35,315 nucleotides of DNA from Aureimonas ureilytica (GTDB lineage Bacteria > Pseudomonadota > Alphaproteobacteria > Rhizobiales > Rhizobiaceae): positions 1-35,315 of the forward strand of contig NZ_LDQA01000043.1 of the NCBI RefSeq assembly GCF_001475935.1. Direction: 5' to 3'. The notes beneath the pieces were generated by a model that had not been told where the DNA came from, did no database searches, and saw only the letters and a program-made list of their open reading frames with translations. The first letter of the stretch is position 1. Every line of letters begins with the position of its first letter. A program made the translations under genes and the position numbers. Below are positions 9,086 to 16,025 of the stretch, piece by piece.

Positions 9086-11320
9086 GTGACGTTCAAGAGC
9101 GGCAATCCGGAGGTATTCCGGCTTCTCGGCGAACATGCCGGCGTCGGCTTTTGGGATTGCCTCGTCGTCGACGGCGATCCGCTCGGGCCCGACTCGGTCT
9201 GGAGCTGGTCCTCGGAATATCGACGCCTGACGGGCGTCACGATGGAAGAGATGCCGGACGGGGTTCGCCCGCGCAGCCATCGATATCACCCAGACGACGC
9301 TGAGGCCACGACGGCCGCCTTCCTGAACGCCGTCGCCGATTCCGGGCCGATCTCCCGTTACGATATAAACTTTCGGATGTTGCATGGCGACGGAGCCTAT
9401 CGCTGGTTCCGTGCCATCGGCAACGTCACCCATGACGCGGCCGGCATCGCAACCCGAATCTGCGGGGTGCTGATCGATGTTCATGAAAGTGAAACGGCGG
9501 CGGAACTCCAGCGGCACGCGAACCGCGAGGTGGAGCGGCTGGCGCAGGCCCATGCCGCCAGCCAAGAGCGCTTCCGCCAGATCGCCGCCACATCGCCGGA
9601 CGCCATCGTCTGCACAGACAAAAACGGGATCATCACCTTCTGGAACGACGCGGCCACACGCGGCCTCGGCTTCACCGCGAGGGAGATGATCGCGCGAAAT
9701 ATCCTGATCCTCGTTCCTCCCGACATGAGAAGCGCGAGCCATCATCTGCGCCGCCAGCTCAAGGAGTCCGGCAAGGTGCACGAACTCGACGCCCTGCATC
9801 GGGACGGGCGGCGGATCAGTATCGATATCTCCCTTTCGACCTGGCTCGAAGACGGCGAGCCCTGTTTCGGCTTCATCGGCCGCGATGCGTCCGAACGTAA
9901 AGCCAAAGAAGCCCTTCTGGCCGATCTCGCTCGCCGCGATCCTCTGACGGAGCTGCCCAATCGCGCGGCGCTCGACTATCGGATCGAGGCCCGTCTGGCG
10001 GAAGGCTCGCCCTTCTGCGTTCTGATGGTCGATCTCGACGGCTTCAAGGAGGTCAATGACACGTTCGGCCATGAGGCCGGGGACGCGGCGCTGAAAACCG
10101 CCGCGGAGCGAATGGCCGCCTGTTTGAGGGATGGCGACCTGCTGGCACGCTTCGGCGGCGACGAATTCGGCATCGTTCTGACCGACGGCGACGAAAGCCG
10201 AGCCGCGTCGGTCGCGGGAGCGGTGATCCGAACGGTGTCGCTCCCGATGGAGATCGAGACCATGCAGGTTGCGATCGGCGCAAGCGTCGGCATCGCCGTC
10301 GCGCCCAGGGACGGACGCCACGCAGCCGCGCTTCTATCGGCGGCCGATGTGGCGCTCTACGCCTCCAAGAAAGGCGGACGAGGATGTTTCCATCGCTTCA
10401 CGCCGCAGCTTCGACAGAGGGCCGTCTTCAACGACTCCATCCAATGCCAATTGCGCCGCGCTGTCTCGAATGGCGAATTCGAGCTTTTCTATCAGCCACA
10501 ATATCACATATGCGATCACCGGATGATCGGCGCCGAGGCGCTTTTGCGCTGGCGCCATCCCCGCGAAGGACTCGTTGCGCCCGACAGCTTTCTGCCGAGC
10601 CTGGAGCGAAGCGTGTTCGTCTCGCATGTCGGGGATATCGTGCTGGAGAAGGCTTGTCGGCAGGCTGCGAACTGGCGCGGGCTCGCGCCCGACTTCCGCA
10701 TGGCCGTCAACCTGTTCGCCGTGCAGCTGCGCGATCGGAACTTTCCCGCGCGGGTGAGCGCCATCTTGGCCCGGCATGGCTTGCCCGCCGCCGCGCTCGA
10801 GCTGGAGCTGCCCGAAACGCTGCGCCTCCACATGACCCCCGATATGACCGCCGTGCTGTCCGAGTTGACGGAGATGGGCGTCGGGATCGCGCTGGATGAT
10901 TTTGGCACCGGCCACGCCTCCCTTTCCCATCTTCAGCATATTCCGCTGACGCGGCTCAAGATCGACCGCTCCTTCGTGCAGGGCATGATGAGTTCCACGG
11001 TGGACGCCGCGGCAGTGGAGGCCATTCTCCTGATCGGCCGACGTCTGGGCGCGAGCGTCGTCGCCGAAGGAATCGAAACGCAAGAGCAGGAAGAACAGCT
11101 TTTGAAGGAGGGCTGTTCGGTCGGCCAAGGCCATCTCTTCGGCCGTCCGATGCCCGCCTCGGACTTCGCGGCCCGTTTTCTGTCGCAGAGCCTCAAACAT
11201 AGCCCTTCGGATCGGCCGACCGAGTCTATCCTCGGTGCTGAGGACCACGCCGCTCGCCCGGGCAGCGGGCAGCTGCCCCCCTCCTGTCTCGTCCTCGACG
11301 CGCGCTCGCTTCCCCAATGA
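9086..11320 (+). CDS. PAS-PAS-GGDEF-EAL cyclic-di-GMP turnover protein
   Basis: This 744-residue soluble sensor is predicted to make and/or degrade cyclic di-GMP. Two PAS domains cover about residues 10-130 and 155-275 (RFRQIAATSPDAIVCTDKNG starts the second). The cyclase domain has an intact GGDEF near 357-361 and an RDGD product-inhibition site five residues before it. The phosphodiesterase domain has EALLRWRHP near 484, an Asn-x4-Gln segment (NLFAVQL), DDFGTGHAS, LKIDRSFV and VVAEGIET, so metal and substrate residues look intact. Both activities may therefore be possible. GTG 9086 is the first start, since an in-frame TAG lies 18 bases upstream. A Ser/Pro-rich tail of about 45 residues follows the EAL domain. 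Confidence 0.93.
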   Translation: MTFKSGNPEVFRLLGEHAGVGFWDCLVVDGDPLGPDSVWSWSSEYRRLTGVTMEEMPDGVRPRSHRYHPDDAEATTAAFLNAVADSGPISRYDINFRMLHGDGAYRWFRAIGNVTHDAAGIATRICGVLIDVHESETAAELQRHANREVERLAQAHAASQERFRQIAATSPDAIVCTDKNGIITFWNDAATRGLGFTAREMIARNILILVPPDMRSASHHLRRQLKESGKVHELDALHRDGRRISIDISLSTWLEDGEPCFGFIGRDASERKAKEALLADLARRDPLTELPNRAALDYRIEARLAEGSPFCVLMVDLDGFKEVNDTFGHEAGDAALKTAAERMAACLRDGDLLARFGGDEFGIVLTDGDESRAASVAGAVIRTVSLPMEIETMQVAIGASVGIAVAPRDGRHAAALLSAADVALYASKKGGRGCFHRFTPQLRQRAVFNDSIQCQLRRAVSNGEFELFYQPQYHICDHRMIGAEALLRWRHPREGLVAPDSFLPSLERSVFVSHVGDIVLEKACRQAANWRGLAPDFRMAVNLFAVQLRDRNFPARVSAILARHGLPAAALELELPETLRLHMTPDMTAVLSELTEMGVGIALDDFGTGHASLSHLQHIPLTRLKIDRSFVQGMMSSTVDAAAVEAILLIGRRLGASVVAEGIETQEQEEQLLKEGCSVGQGHLFGRPMPASDFAARFLSQSLKHSPSDRPTESILGAEDHAARPGSGQLPPSCLVLDARSLPQ

Positions 11321-12113
11321 GACAGGCGGCAGACGGGCGGACCGTTCGGAATCGCACTTCCCCACGCTCGCTGGCAGTGCGGAGCGAAGGCAAGGGCTCC
11401 ACCGACTCGCCGAGTTTTACAAGCGAGACCGAATTCTCGGTAAGACTCGGCGTTGGACAGTGAGCGCGCCTCGCCAAGGCAGATGGTGGACTGCGGTTTC
11501 CGCCTAACCTATGGCGTCGCGTGGTTTGAGGAATTTGAGCCGTTCATCCCCCATGCTCTCGCCGCATACGCAAACTGTCGAGGAGGACGGACACGACCTC
11601 AGCCTTTCCTGACCGGCATCATGCAAATCTGACAGGTGGCTTGGAAGTTCTCCTTCCCATGCGCCCGAAAGGGAGGAATGCCGTGATAAAGCCGGTTGGC
11701 GCGCGTTCGAAAGAGCGGACCGAACCGATGGACGGCTTCGCTTTGCCGAACTGAAGGCGCTCGGAGGGGCGCCCCGCTCCGTGGCCTATCCCCTCCCCCG
11801 TGATCTCGACCTCGACCGGCCTCTCGCCTCGATCCCCTCCGCCCTCCCTTTTGGAACGCTCGGCGTTTCATTGATCTCGGCAACGAGGCGAAGACGACGC
11901 CGATCTCCAGCCCCGCGCCACTGGTCATCCCCAACTCCGCCGGCCTCTCACACCAGAAGCCCGCAGCGGTTGCGACTTCGAGACGCCCAACTCGGCTCGG
12001 CGGATCATGTCGCCCTGCGCCGCCGCACCCGCCCAGCGCAGCGGCGAGAGCCGCACGCGCCCTCAACCGAACCCACCCCCCCCCGCTTGCGGCGCAGCGG
12101 GCCGACCGTCTGC
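11321..12113. other. About 0.8 kb without a convincing gene
   Basis: No open frame in this stretch resembles a known protein. The longest candidates (155 residues, minus strand, 11599-12066; and the 5' part of a plus-strand frame from 11781) are rich in Arg, Ala and Pro and look like GC-rich chance frames. The stretch holds a long hairpin at 11408-11452 and a run of nine C at 12076-12084. It may be decayed sequence between two insertions. Confidence 0.5.
11408..11452. repeat. Long nested hairpin downstream of the GGDEF-EAL gene
   Basis: CGCCGAGTTTTAC (11408-11420) pairs with GTAAGACTCGGCG (11440-11452), with one T-G wobble in 13 positions. Inside, CGAGA (11424-11428) pairs with TCTCG (11435-11439) around a 6-nt loop, with AAG bulged. 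The whole forms an 18-bp stem. No U-tract follows on either strand, so a simple intrinsic terminator is not obvious. Confidence 0.5.
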
Positions 12114-13115
12114 TCAGAAACGCGAGCGATGGGACAGCCGTGCCAAAGCCGCACGCGCGGCGACACCGGCGATGAACAAACCGGCGAGAGCCCCGACCTT
12201 CAGAGCGTCGACTTGGCTGCGCGTCAGAAACTCGTGGCGGACGCGGTGCGCGCGTTCGGTGCTCGGACCATCGATCCGCGCCGGCCCGCTTGCGGGCTCA
12301 TCCAAATTGCCGGCACGCGGCCCCATGGGCTCGCCCATCTGCGCCTGCCGCATTCCGGCGGCCTTTCGATCCGCGAAGCCGGGCGCCAGACGCTGGGCCA
12401 AAGCCATCATCCACGTGGAGCGGCCGACCCAGATCTCTCGCTGGGGGTTGCAGACGGCCGAGTAGACCGCCTCGGCGCAGAGGCGCGGATCGAACAGCGG
12501 ATCGGGGATAACCTGCGCGCGGCCCGTCTTGTTGCGCGCCCAGGTCGGCTGGGGCGTGTTGACGCCGGGAAGATAGATGACACTGAGCGTTACGGGAGAC
12601 TGCTCCGCGATGAGTTCGGCGCGCAGCGAATCCGTGAAGCCTCCGACGCCCGCCTTCGCCCCGCAATAGGCCGCCTGGAGGGGCGCGGACCGAAAAGCCA
12701 AACCGGAGGAGACCTGCACGATGGCGCCCCGCCGCGCGCGGCGCATGATCCGAAGGGCAGCCAGCGTTCCGTAGATCTGCGAAAGATAGGTGGTGGCGGT
12801 CACCCGCGCATATTCGTCCGGTGTGATGTCCCAGGCCGGTGCGACCACGGTGGACATGGCATTGTTGACCCAGGCGTCGATCCCGCCGAACTGCGAAACA
12901 ATCCGATCGGCCGCCGCATTCACGGCGGCAGCATCGGCCACGTCGGCAGGCAGGATCAGGACCGTGCCGCCCTGCGCTTCCAGTTGCCGCTTCGCGTCCG
13001 CTAGTCGCTCGGCCCCTCGGGCGATCAGCGCGACGCGCCAGCCAGCCCGCACGAAGCGTTCGGCAATCGCTAGCCCGATCCCGGCGCTTGCGCCCGTGAC
13101 AACCGCAGTCTTCAT
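12114..13115 (-). CDS. Short-chain dehydrogenase/reductase with C-terminal membrane segment
   Basis: This 333-residue NAD(P)-dependent oxidoreductase has the dinucleotide motif TGASAGIG at residues 8-15. NNAMS stands where most members have NNAG. The active site is Tyr150/Lys154 in AAYCGAKAG, preceded by the VQVSSG serine. LPGVNTP is the usual post-catalytic PG motif. Extra C-terminal residues (about 250-333) end in a hydrophobic helix (VGALAGLFIAGVAARAALA), as in the larger membrane-attached SDRs. The ATG at 13115 has AAGGGA nine bases upstream; longer frames to 13208 lack support. The substrate is unknown. The gene is divergent from repA. Confidence 0.9.
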   Translation of the reverse strand: MKTAVVTGASAGIGLAIAERFVRAGWRVALIARGAERLADAKRQLEAQGGTVLILPADVADAAAVNAAADRIVSQFGGIDAWVNNAMSTVVAPAWDITPDEYARVTATTYLSQIYGTLAALRIMRRARRGAIVQVSSGLAFRSAPLQAAYCGAKAGVGGFTDSLRAELIAEQSPVTLSVIYLPGVNTPQPTWARNKTGRAQVIPDPLFDPRLCAEAVYSAVCNPQREIWVGRSTWMMALAQRLAPGFADRKAAGMRQAQMGEPMGPRAGNLDEPASGPARIDGPSTERAHRVRHEFLTRSQVDALKVGALAGLFIAGVAARAALARLSHRSRF

Positions 13116-13234
13116 TTCGCATTCCCTTCGCGACGATGCCTTAGCGCGATGAATGCTCTGCGCGGCGCTCCGTCGCGTGACGAAGGAGATATCGGGCTCC
13201 CGCGACATGGCGCCCGATTCCCTCGACCGACATG

Positions 13235-13250
13235 GTTGTCAGATGACAAC
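13235..13250. promoter_or_regulatory. parS: parS centromere site 1
   Basis: GTTGTCAGATGACAAC is a perfect palindrome of 7-bp arms with a 2-bp centre, fitting the GTT-N10-AAC form of repABC parS sites bound by RepB. It lies 241 bp before the chosen repA start. A second copy in reverse-complement orientation lies inside repB, which makes chance unlikely. Confidence 0.8.
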
Positions 13251-13422
13251 GCGCCAACGATTCTTTTCTGTTGAGTCGCGGGGTAGGAGAAGAGAAGAGT
13301 TCTCTGAAGGGCCTAAATCCGTGTCATCGACGACACGAAGCCCCGTGATTTCGCTGGATTTTCCGCTGTCAAGCCCATCCACAGGGGTGACTTGCGACTC
13401 GGAATGAAACATGAGCAAATGC

Positions 13423-13443
13423 CAGACGGAAAAATGCCGTCTG
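13423..13443. promoter_or_regulatory. Inverted repeat just upstream of repA, likely autoregulatory operator
   Basis: CAGACGG (13423-13429) and CCGTCTG (13437-13443) are perfect arms around a 7-bp AT-rich spacer. A further half-site, CCGTCTGAG, lies at 13455-13463. All are upstream of the repA start I favour (13476). RepA/RepB repression of the operon is known in this family; binding at this exact repeat is inference. Confidence 0.45.
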
Positions 13444-13475
13444 ACGCCGGTATTCCGTCTGAGATCGAGAGAACC

Positions 13476-14684
13476 ATGAAGCCCGCCCGGCCCGCTCCTG
13501 TACCGCCGTCCAGCGCGACGCAGCGAATCACTGATCACGCCGAGCTCCTTTCGGCGCAGTTGCGCTCGATGCGCGATGCCATGTTTCCACCGACAGCGCA
13601 GAAGAGTTTGCGCTCTTTCACATCGGGCGAAGTCGCCAAATTCGTCGGCGTGTCAGACGGTTACCTTCGTCAGCTCTCGCTCGATGGGCTCGGACCTGTC
13701 CCCAACTTATCCCCGGGTGGTCGGCGCTCCTATAGTCTCGCTCAGATGAACGAGCTTCGAACCTTCCTCTCCCAACATCGCCCCAAGGAAGCCCTCGGCT
13801 TCCTGCCGCGCCGTCGCGCGGGCGAGAAGCTGCAGGTCTTGGCCGTCGCCAACTTCAAGGGCGGCTCGGCCAAGACCACGACGTCGCTTTATCTTGCGCA
13901 ATATCTGGCGCTGGCGGGTTACCGGGTTCTCGCTGTCGATCTCGATCCGCAGGCATCCCTGTCCGCCATGTTCGGATATCAGCCCGAATTCGACATCGGT
14001 GAGAACGAAACGCTCTACGGCGCGATCCGCTACGACGACGAGCGCCGTCCGCTGACGGACATCATCCGCCGCACCTATTTCGACGGGATCGATCTCGTGC
14101 CCGGCAATCTCGAACTCATGGAGTTCGAGCACGAGACGCCGCGCGCGATGATGCGTGGCGATCGCGGACGCGACATGTTCTTTCGGCGGGTGTCCGGCGT
14201 CATCAACGAGATCGAGGCGGACTATGATGTCGTGGTTATCGACTGCCCGCCGCAGCTCGGCTTTCTGACCGTCGGCGCGCTGAACGCGGCCACGGGGCTT
14301 CTCGTGACCATCCATCCGCAAATGGTGGACGTGGCCTCCATGAGCCAGTTCCTGCTGATGACGGCAGATCTGATGAGTGTGGTCGAGGATGCGGGCGGGC
14401 GGCTCGATCTCGACTTCGTTCGCTATGTCGTCACGCGCCACGATCCGAACGACGTGCCGGAGTCGCAGATCGTGGCGTTGCTGCGCGGTCTCTTCCGGGA
14501 GGACGTGCTCGCCGCGACCGCATGGAAATCCACCGCGATCGCCAATGCCGGCCTCACCAAGCAATCGCTCTACGAGCTGGATCGCGGCTCTGTCGGCCGC
14601 GCGGCCTATGACCGCGCGCTGGAGAGCGTCAACGCGGTAAATGCCGAAGTGGAATCCTTGATCCAGGGAGCCTGGGATCGATGA
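13476..14684 (+). CDS. repA: RepA, ParA-family partition ATPase of a repABC-type replicon
   Basis: RepA segregates the replicon with RepB and parS and represses the rep operon. The N-terminal DNA-binding part contains AELLSAQLRSMRDAMFPP, FTSGEVAKFVGVSDGYLRQL and GRRSYSLAQMNELR. The ATPase starts with the deviant Walker A KGGSAKTT at about residues 128-135; Ala replaces the more usual Gly, and the signature lysine is kept. VLAVDLDPQASLSAMFG, YDVVVIDCPPQLGF and ELMEFEHETP are hallmarks of RepA. The frame is open from 13392, and ATGs at 13404 and 13419 exist. ATG 13476 (402 residues) gives the usual distance to AELLSAQL and leaves the palindrome at 13423-13443 in the promoter region. The start is uncertain. 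Confidence 0.93.
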   Translation: MKPARPAPVPPSSATQRITDHAELLSAQLRSMRDAMFPPTAQKSLRSFTSGEVAKFVGVSDGYLRQLSLDGLGPVPNLSPGGRRSYSLAQMNELRTFLSQHRPKEALGFLPRRRAGEKLQVLAVANFKGGSAKTTTSLYLAQYLALAGYRVLAVDLDPQASLSAMFGYQPEFDIGENETLYGAIRYDDERRPLTDIIRRTYFDGIDLVPGNLELMEFEHETPRAMMRGDRGRDMFFRRVSGVINEIEADYDVVVIDCPPQLGFLTVGALNAATGLLVTIHPQMVDVASMSQFLLMTADLMSVVEDAGGRLDLDFVRYVVTRHDPNDVPESQIVALLRGLFREDVLAATAWKSTAIANAGLTKQSLYELDRGSVGRAAYDRALESVNAVNAEVESLIQGAWDR

Positions 14685-15712
14685 ACAAACGCTCCAAATC
14701 GATCGCCTCGATCTTCGCCACGCGGCCGGACGCGGCCCCGTTGTCATCTGACAACGAGGCGCGTCTGCCGCGCGTCTCGTCCGGCTCGGTGCGCTCCATG
14801 AAGGAGAGCTTCAGCCAGATCGAGCGCGAAAACGAGACGCTGCGCCAGAGCCTGTCGGAAGGCGCGCGCATCGTCGAGATCGATCCGTTCCTGATCGATC
14901 CCTCGCCCTATGCCGATCGCTATCCGGACGACGAGAACGCGGAATCCTTCGAGGCGCTCGTAACCTCGATGGCGGAGAACGGGCAGGAAGTGCCGGTGCT
15001 CCTGCGCACCCATCCGCTCGATGCCTCGCGGTTTCAGACAGCCTTCGGCCATCGCCGCGTTCGCGCCGCGCGCACGCTCAATCGCCCCGTGCGCGCCATC
15101 GTGCGTGAGATGGACGACGAGGCGCTGGCGCTGGCGCAGGGCATCGAAAACTCGGCGCGCCAGGATCTGACTTTCATCGAGCGGGCGGTGTTTGCCACGC
15201 GGCTGGAGGAGGCCGGGCAAAGCCGGGCGGTGATCGGCCGGGCGCTCAGCGTCGACAAGGCCGAAGTGTCCAAGCTGATTGCCGTCGCGCGCTCCGTGCC
15301 CGAACCGATGCTGCGCCAGATCGGCCGCGCGCCCAAGGTCGGGCGCACGCGCTGGCAGGCGCTGGTCGAAGCGCTGAATGGGGAGGGGGCGATCCAAAGG
15401 GTCCAACGCCTGCTGTTCGATCAATTGCCGGGGCTTTCGTCGGACGAGCGCTTCGCGGCCGTTCTGGAAGCGGCCAAACGACGGCCGACGCCCGCCCCGG
15501 TGGAGCGCAGCATCATCGCCCATTCCGGGCGCCGGCTGGCACAGCTCTCGGCCAAGGAGCGCGACACCAAGCTGGTGATCGATCGCGATCTCGGCCTCGA
15601 CTTTGCGGATTTCATCGCTCGCCATCTGCCCGATCTGTTCGACACCTATGAGCGCGAGCGGGGCAATAGCGAGAACCCGGCAGACGCCGGCCCCTCGGAG
15701 GATCGGTCGTGA
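14681..15712 (+). CDS. repB: RepB, ParB-family centromere-binding protein
   Basis: This 343-residue protein binds parS and cooperates with RepA. The N-terminal CTP/DNA region has IVEIDPFLIDPSPYADRY, FGHRRVRAARTLNRPVRAIV (the GHRR box) and ENSARQDLTFIERAVFATRL. The helix-turn-helix is around SRAVIGRALSVDKAEVSKL. The C-terminal part carries the RepB-family segment with an acidic end. Its ATG overlaps the repA stop as ATGA, implying coupled translation. A parS copy is embedded near codons 20-25. Confidence 0.93.
   Translation: MNKRSKSIASIFATRPDAAPLSSDNEARLPRVSSGSVRSMKESFSQIERENETLRQSLSEGARIVEIDPFLIDPSPYADRYPDDENAESFEALVTSMAENGQEVPVLLRTHPLDASRFQTAFGHRRVRAARTLNRPVRAIVREMDDEALALAQGIENSARQDLTFIERAVFATRLEEAGQSRAVIGRALSVDKAEVSKLIAVARSVPEPMLRQIGRAPKVGRTRWQALVEALNGEGAIQRVQRLLFDQLPGLSSDERFAAVLEAAKRRPTPAPVERSIIAHSGRRLAQLSAKERDTKLVIDRDLGLDFADFIARHLPDLFDTYERERGNSENPADAGPSEDRS
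14740..14755. promoter_or_regulatory. parS: parS centromere site 2 inside repB
   Basis: GTTGTCATCTGACAAC is the exact reverse complement of the site at 13235-13250, with the same perfect 7-bp arms. It lies in the 5' coding part of repB, about 1.5 kb from the first copy, and could serve both partition and operon control. Confidence 0.8.
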
Positions 15713-15744
15713 CGCGGCGGCGCAGGGAGCGGAGAGGCAAGGTG

Positions 15745-15876
15745 ATGTCACCTGCCAACGCGCCCCTGCGCCGCGCGGCGACGGATTCCAGCAAGGGCTG
15801 GGCTGACACAGGAATTGCGGCGGGGAGCGTGATGCGCGCCCTGCCGCATCGGATCGTCAACGAGGAGACGCCATAG
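15745..15876 (+). CDS. Possible 43-residue peptide between repB and the ctRNA gene
   Basis: ATG at 15745 opens a 43-codon frame ending TAG at 15874-15876, just before the counter-transcribed RNA terminator. GCAAGG precedes the ATG closely (about 2-3 bases), so the ribosome site is poor, and AGGTGA/TCACCT forms a small palindrome across the start. The peptide is unremarkable in composition. It could be a leader peptide linking translation to expression of the downstream gene, or a chance frame. Confidence 0.2.
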   Translation: MSPANAPLRRAATDSSKGWADTGIAAGSVMRALPHRIVNEETP

Positions 15877-15879
15877 GCA

Positions 15880-15934
15880 AAGAAAAAGGCCCCGAAGCGG
15901 GAGCCGCCGGAGCCTTCATCTGTATTCGTCGCTG
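15880..15934 (-). ncRNA. Counter-transcribed antisense RNA (repABC incompatibility RNA)
   Basis: On the minus strand a promoter (15941-15969) is followed by a short transcript that would start near 15934 and end at an intrinsic terminator (15883-15905), giving about 55 nt. The location between repB and the third gene, the opposite orientation and the length all match the ctRNA of repABC plasmids, which lowers expression of the replication initiator and sets copy number and incompatibility. The transcription start is inferred from the -10 position. Confidence 0.75.
15883..15905 (-). terminator. Intrinsic terminator of the antisense RNA
   Basis: On the minus strand GGCTCC (15905-15900) pairs with GGGGCC (15893-15888), with one G-U pair, around the loop CGCTTC. 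A run of five T (15887-15883), then CTTTG, follows. This is a well-formed rho-independent terminator in the minus direction only. Confidence 0.75.
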
Positions 15935-15940
15935 TTTGCA

Positions 15941-15969
15941 GGTTTAGCTCTCTCCGATCTCATCGTCAA
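15941..15969 (-). promoter_or_regulatory. Promoter of the antisense RNA
   Basis: Read on the minus strand, TTGACG (15969-15964) is the -35 element. Exactly 17 bases later TAAACC (15946-15941) is a plausible -10 element. The spacing is ideal and the -35 close to consensus, suggesting constitutive strong transcription as expected for a copy-control RNA. Confidence 0.65.
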
Positions 15970-16022
15970 GCAGAAACGCGGCTTCCCGCCACGGGCTCGC
16001 TTTGCCTCGCGCAAGGAGAGAG
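15948..16022 (+). promoter_or_regulatory. Leader with anti-Shine-Dalgarno for the third rep gene
   Basis: CTCTCTCC (15948-15955) is perfectly complementary to GGAGAGAG (16015-16022), the Shine-Dalgarno of the downstream gene. The anti-SD lies just outside the region paired by the antisense RNA. When that RNA binds the leader, the anti-SD would be free to mask the ribosome site. A competing segment, GGAGC (15909-15913), could otherwise occupy part of it. The switch is inference; antisense-dependent control of repC is established for repABC. Confidence 0.5.
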
Positions 16023-16025
16023 ACC

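Larger units (their letters stand above)
13116..13475. promoter_or_regulatory. Upstream region of the repAB operon
   Basis: This 360-bp divergent region holds a parS site (13235-13250) and three further inverted repeats. These are AGAGAA/TTCTCT (13291-13305), CGTGTC/GACACG (13320-13337) and CAGACGG/CCGTCTG (13423-13443). In repABC replicons RepA, with RepB, represses its own promoter here, so these are reasonable operators. I see no clear consensus promoter hexamers. Confidence 0.5.

Noticed and set aside
11599-12066. 155-residue minus-strand frame in the gene-poor stretch
   Set aside because: No family resemblance, no good ribosome site, and an Arg/Ala/Gly-rich composition expected by chance at this GC.
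12076-12084. Run of nine C, a possible phase-variation tract
   Set aside because: It lies outside any supported reading frame, just beyond the dehydrogenase stop, so slippage would not switch a gene.
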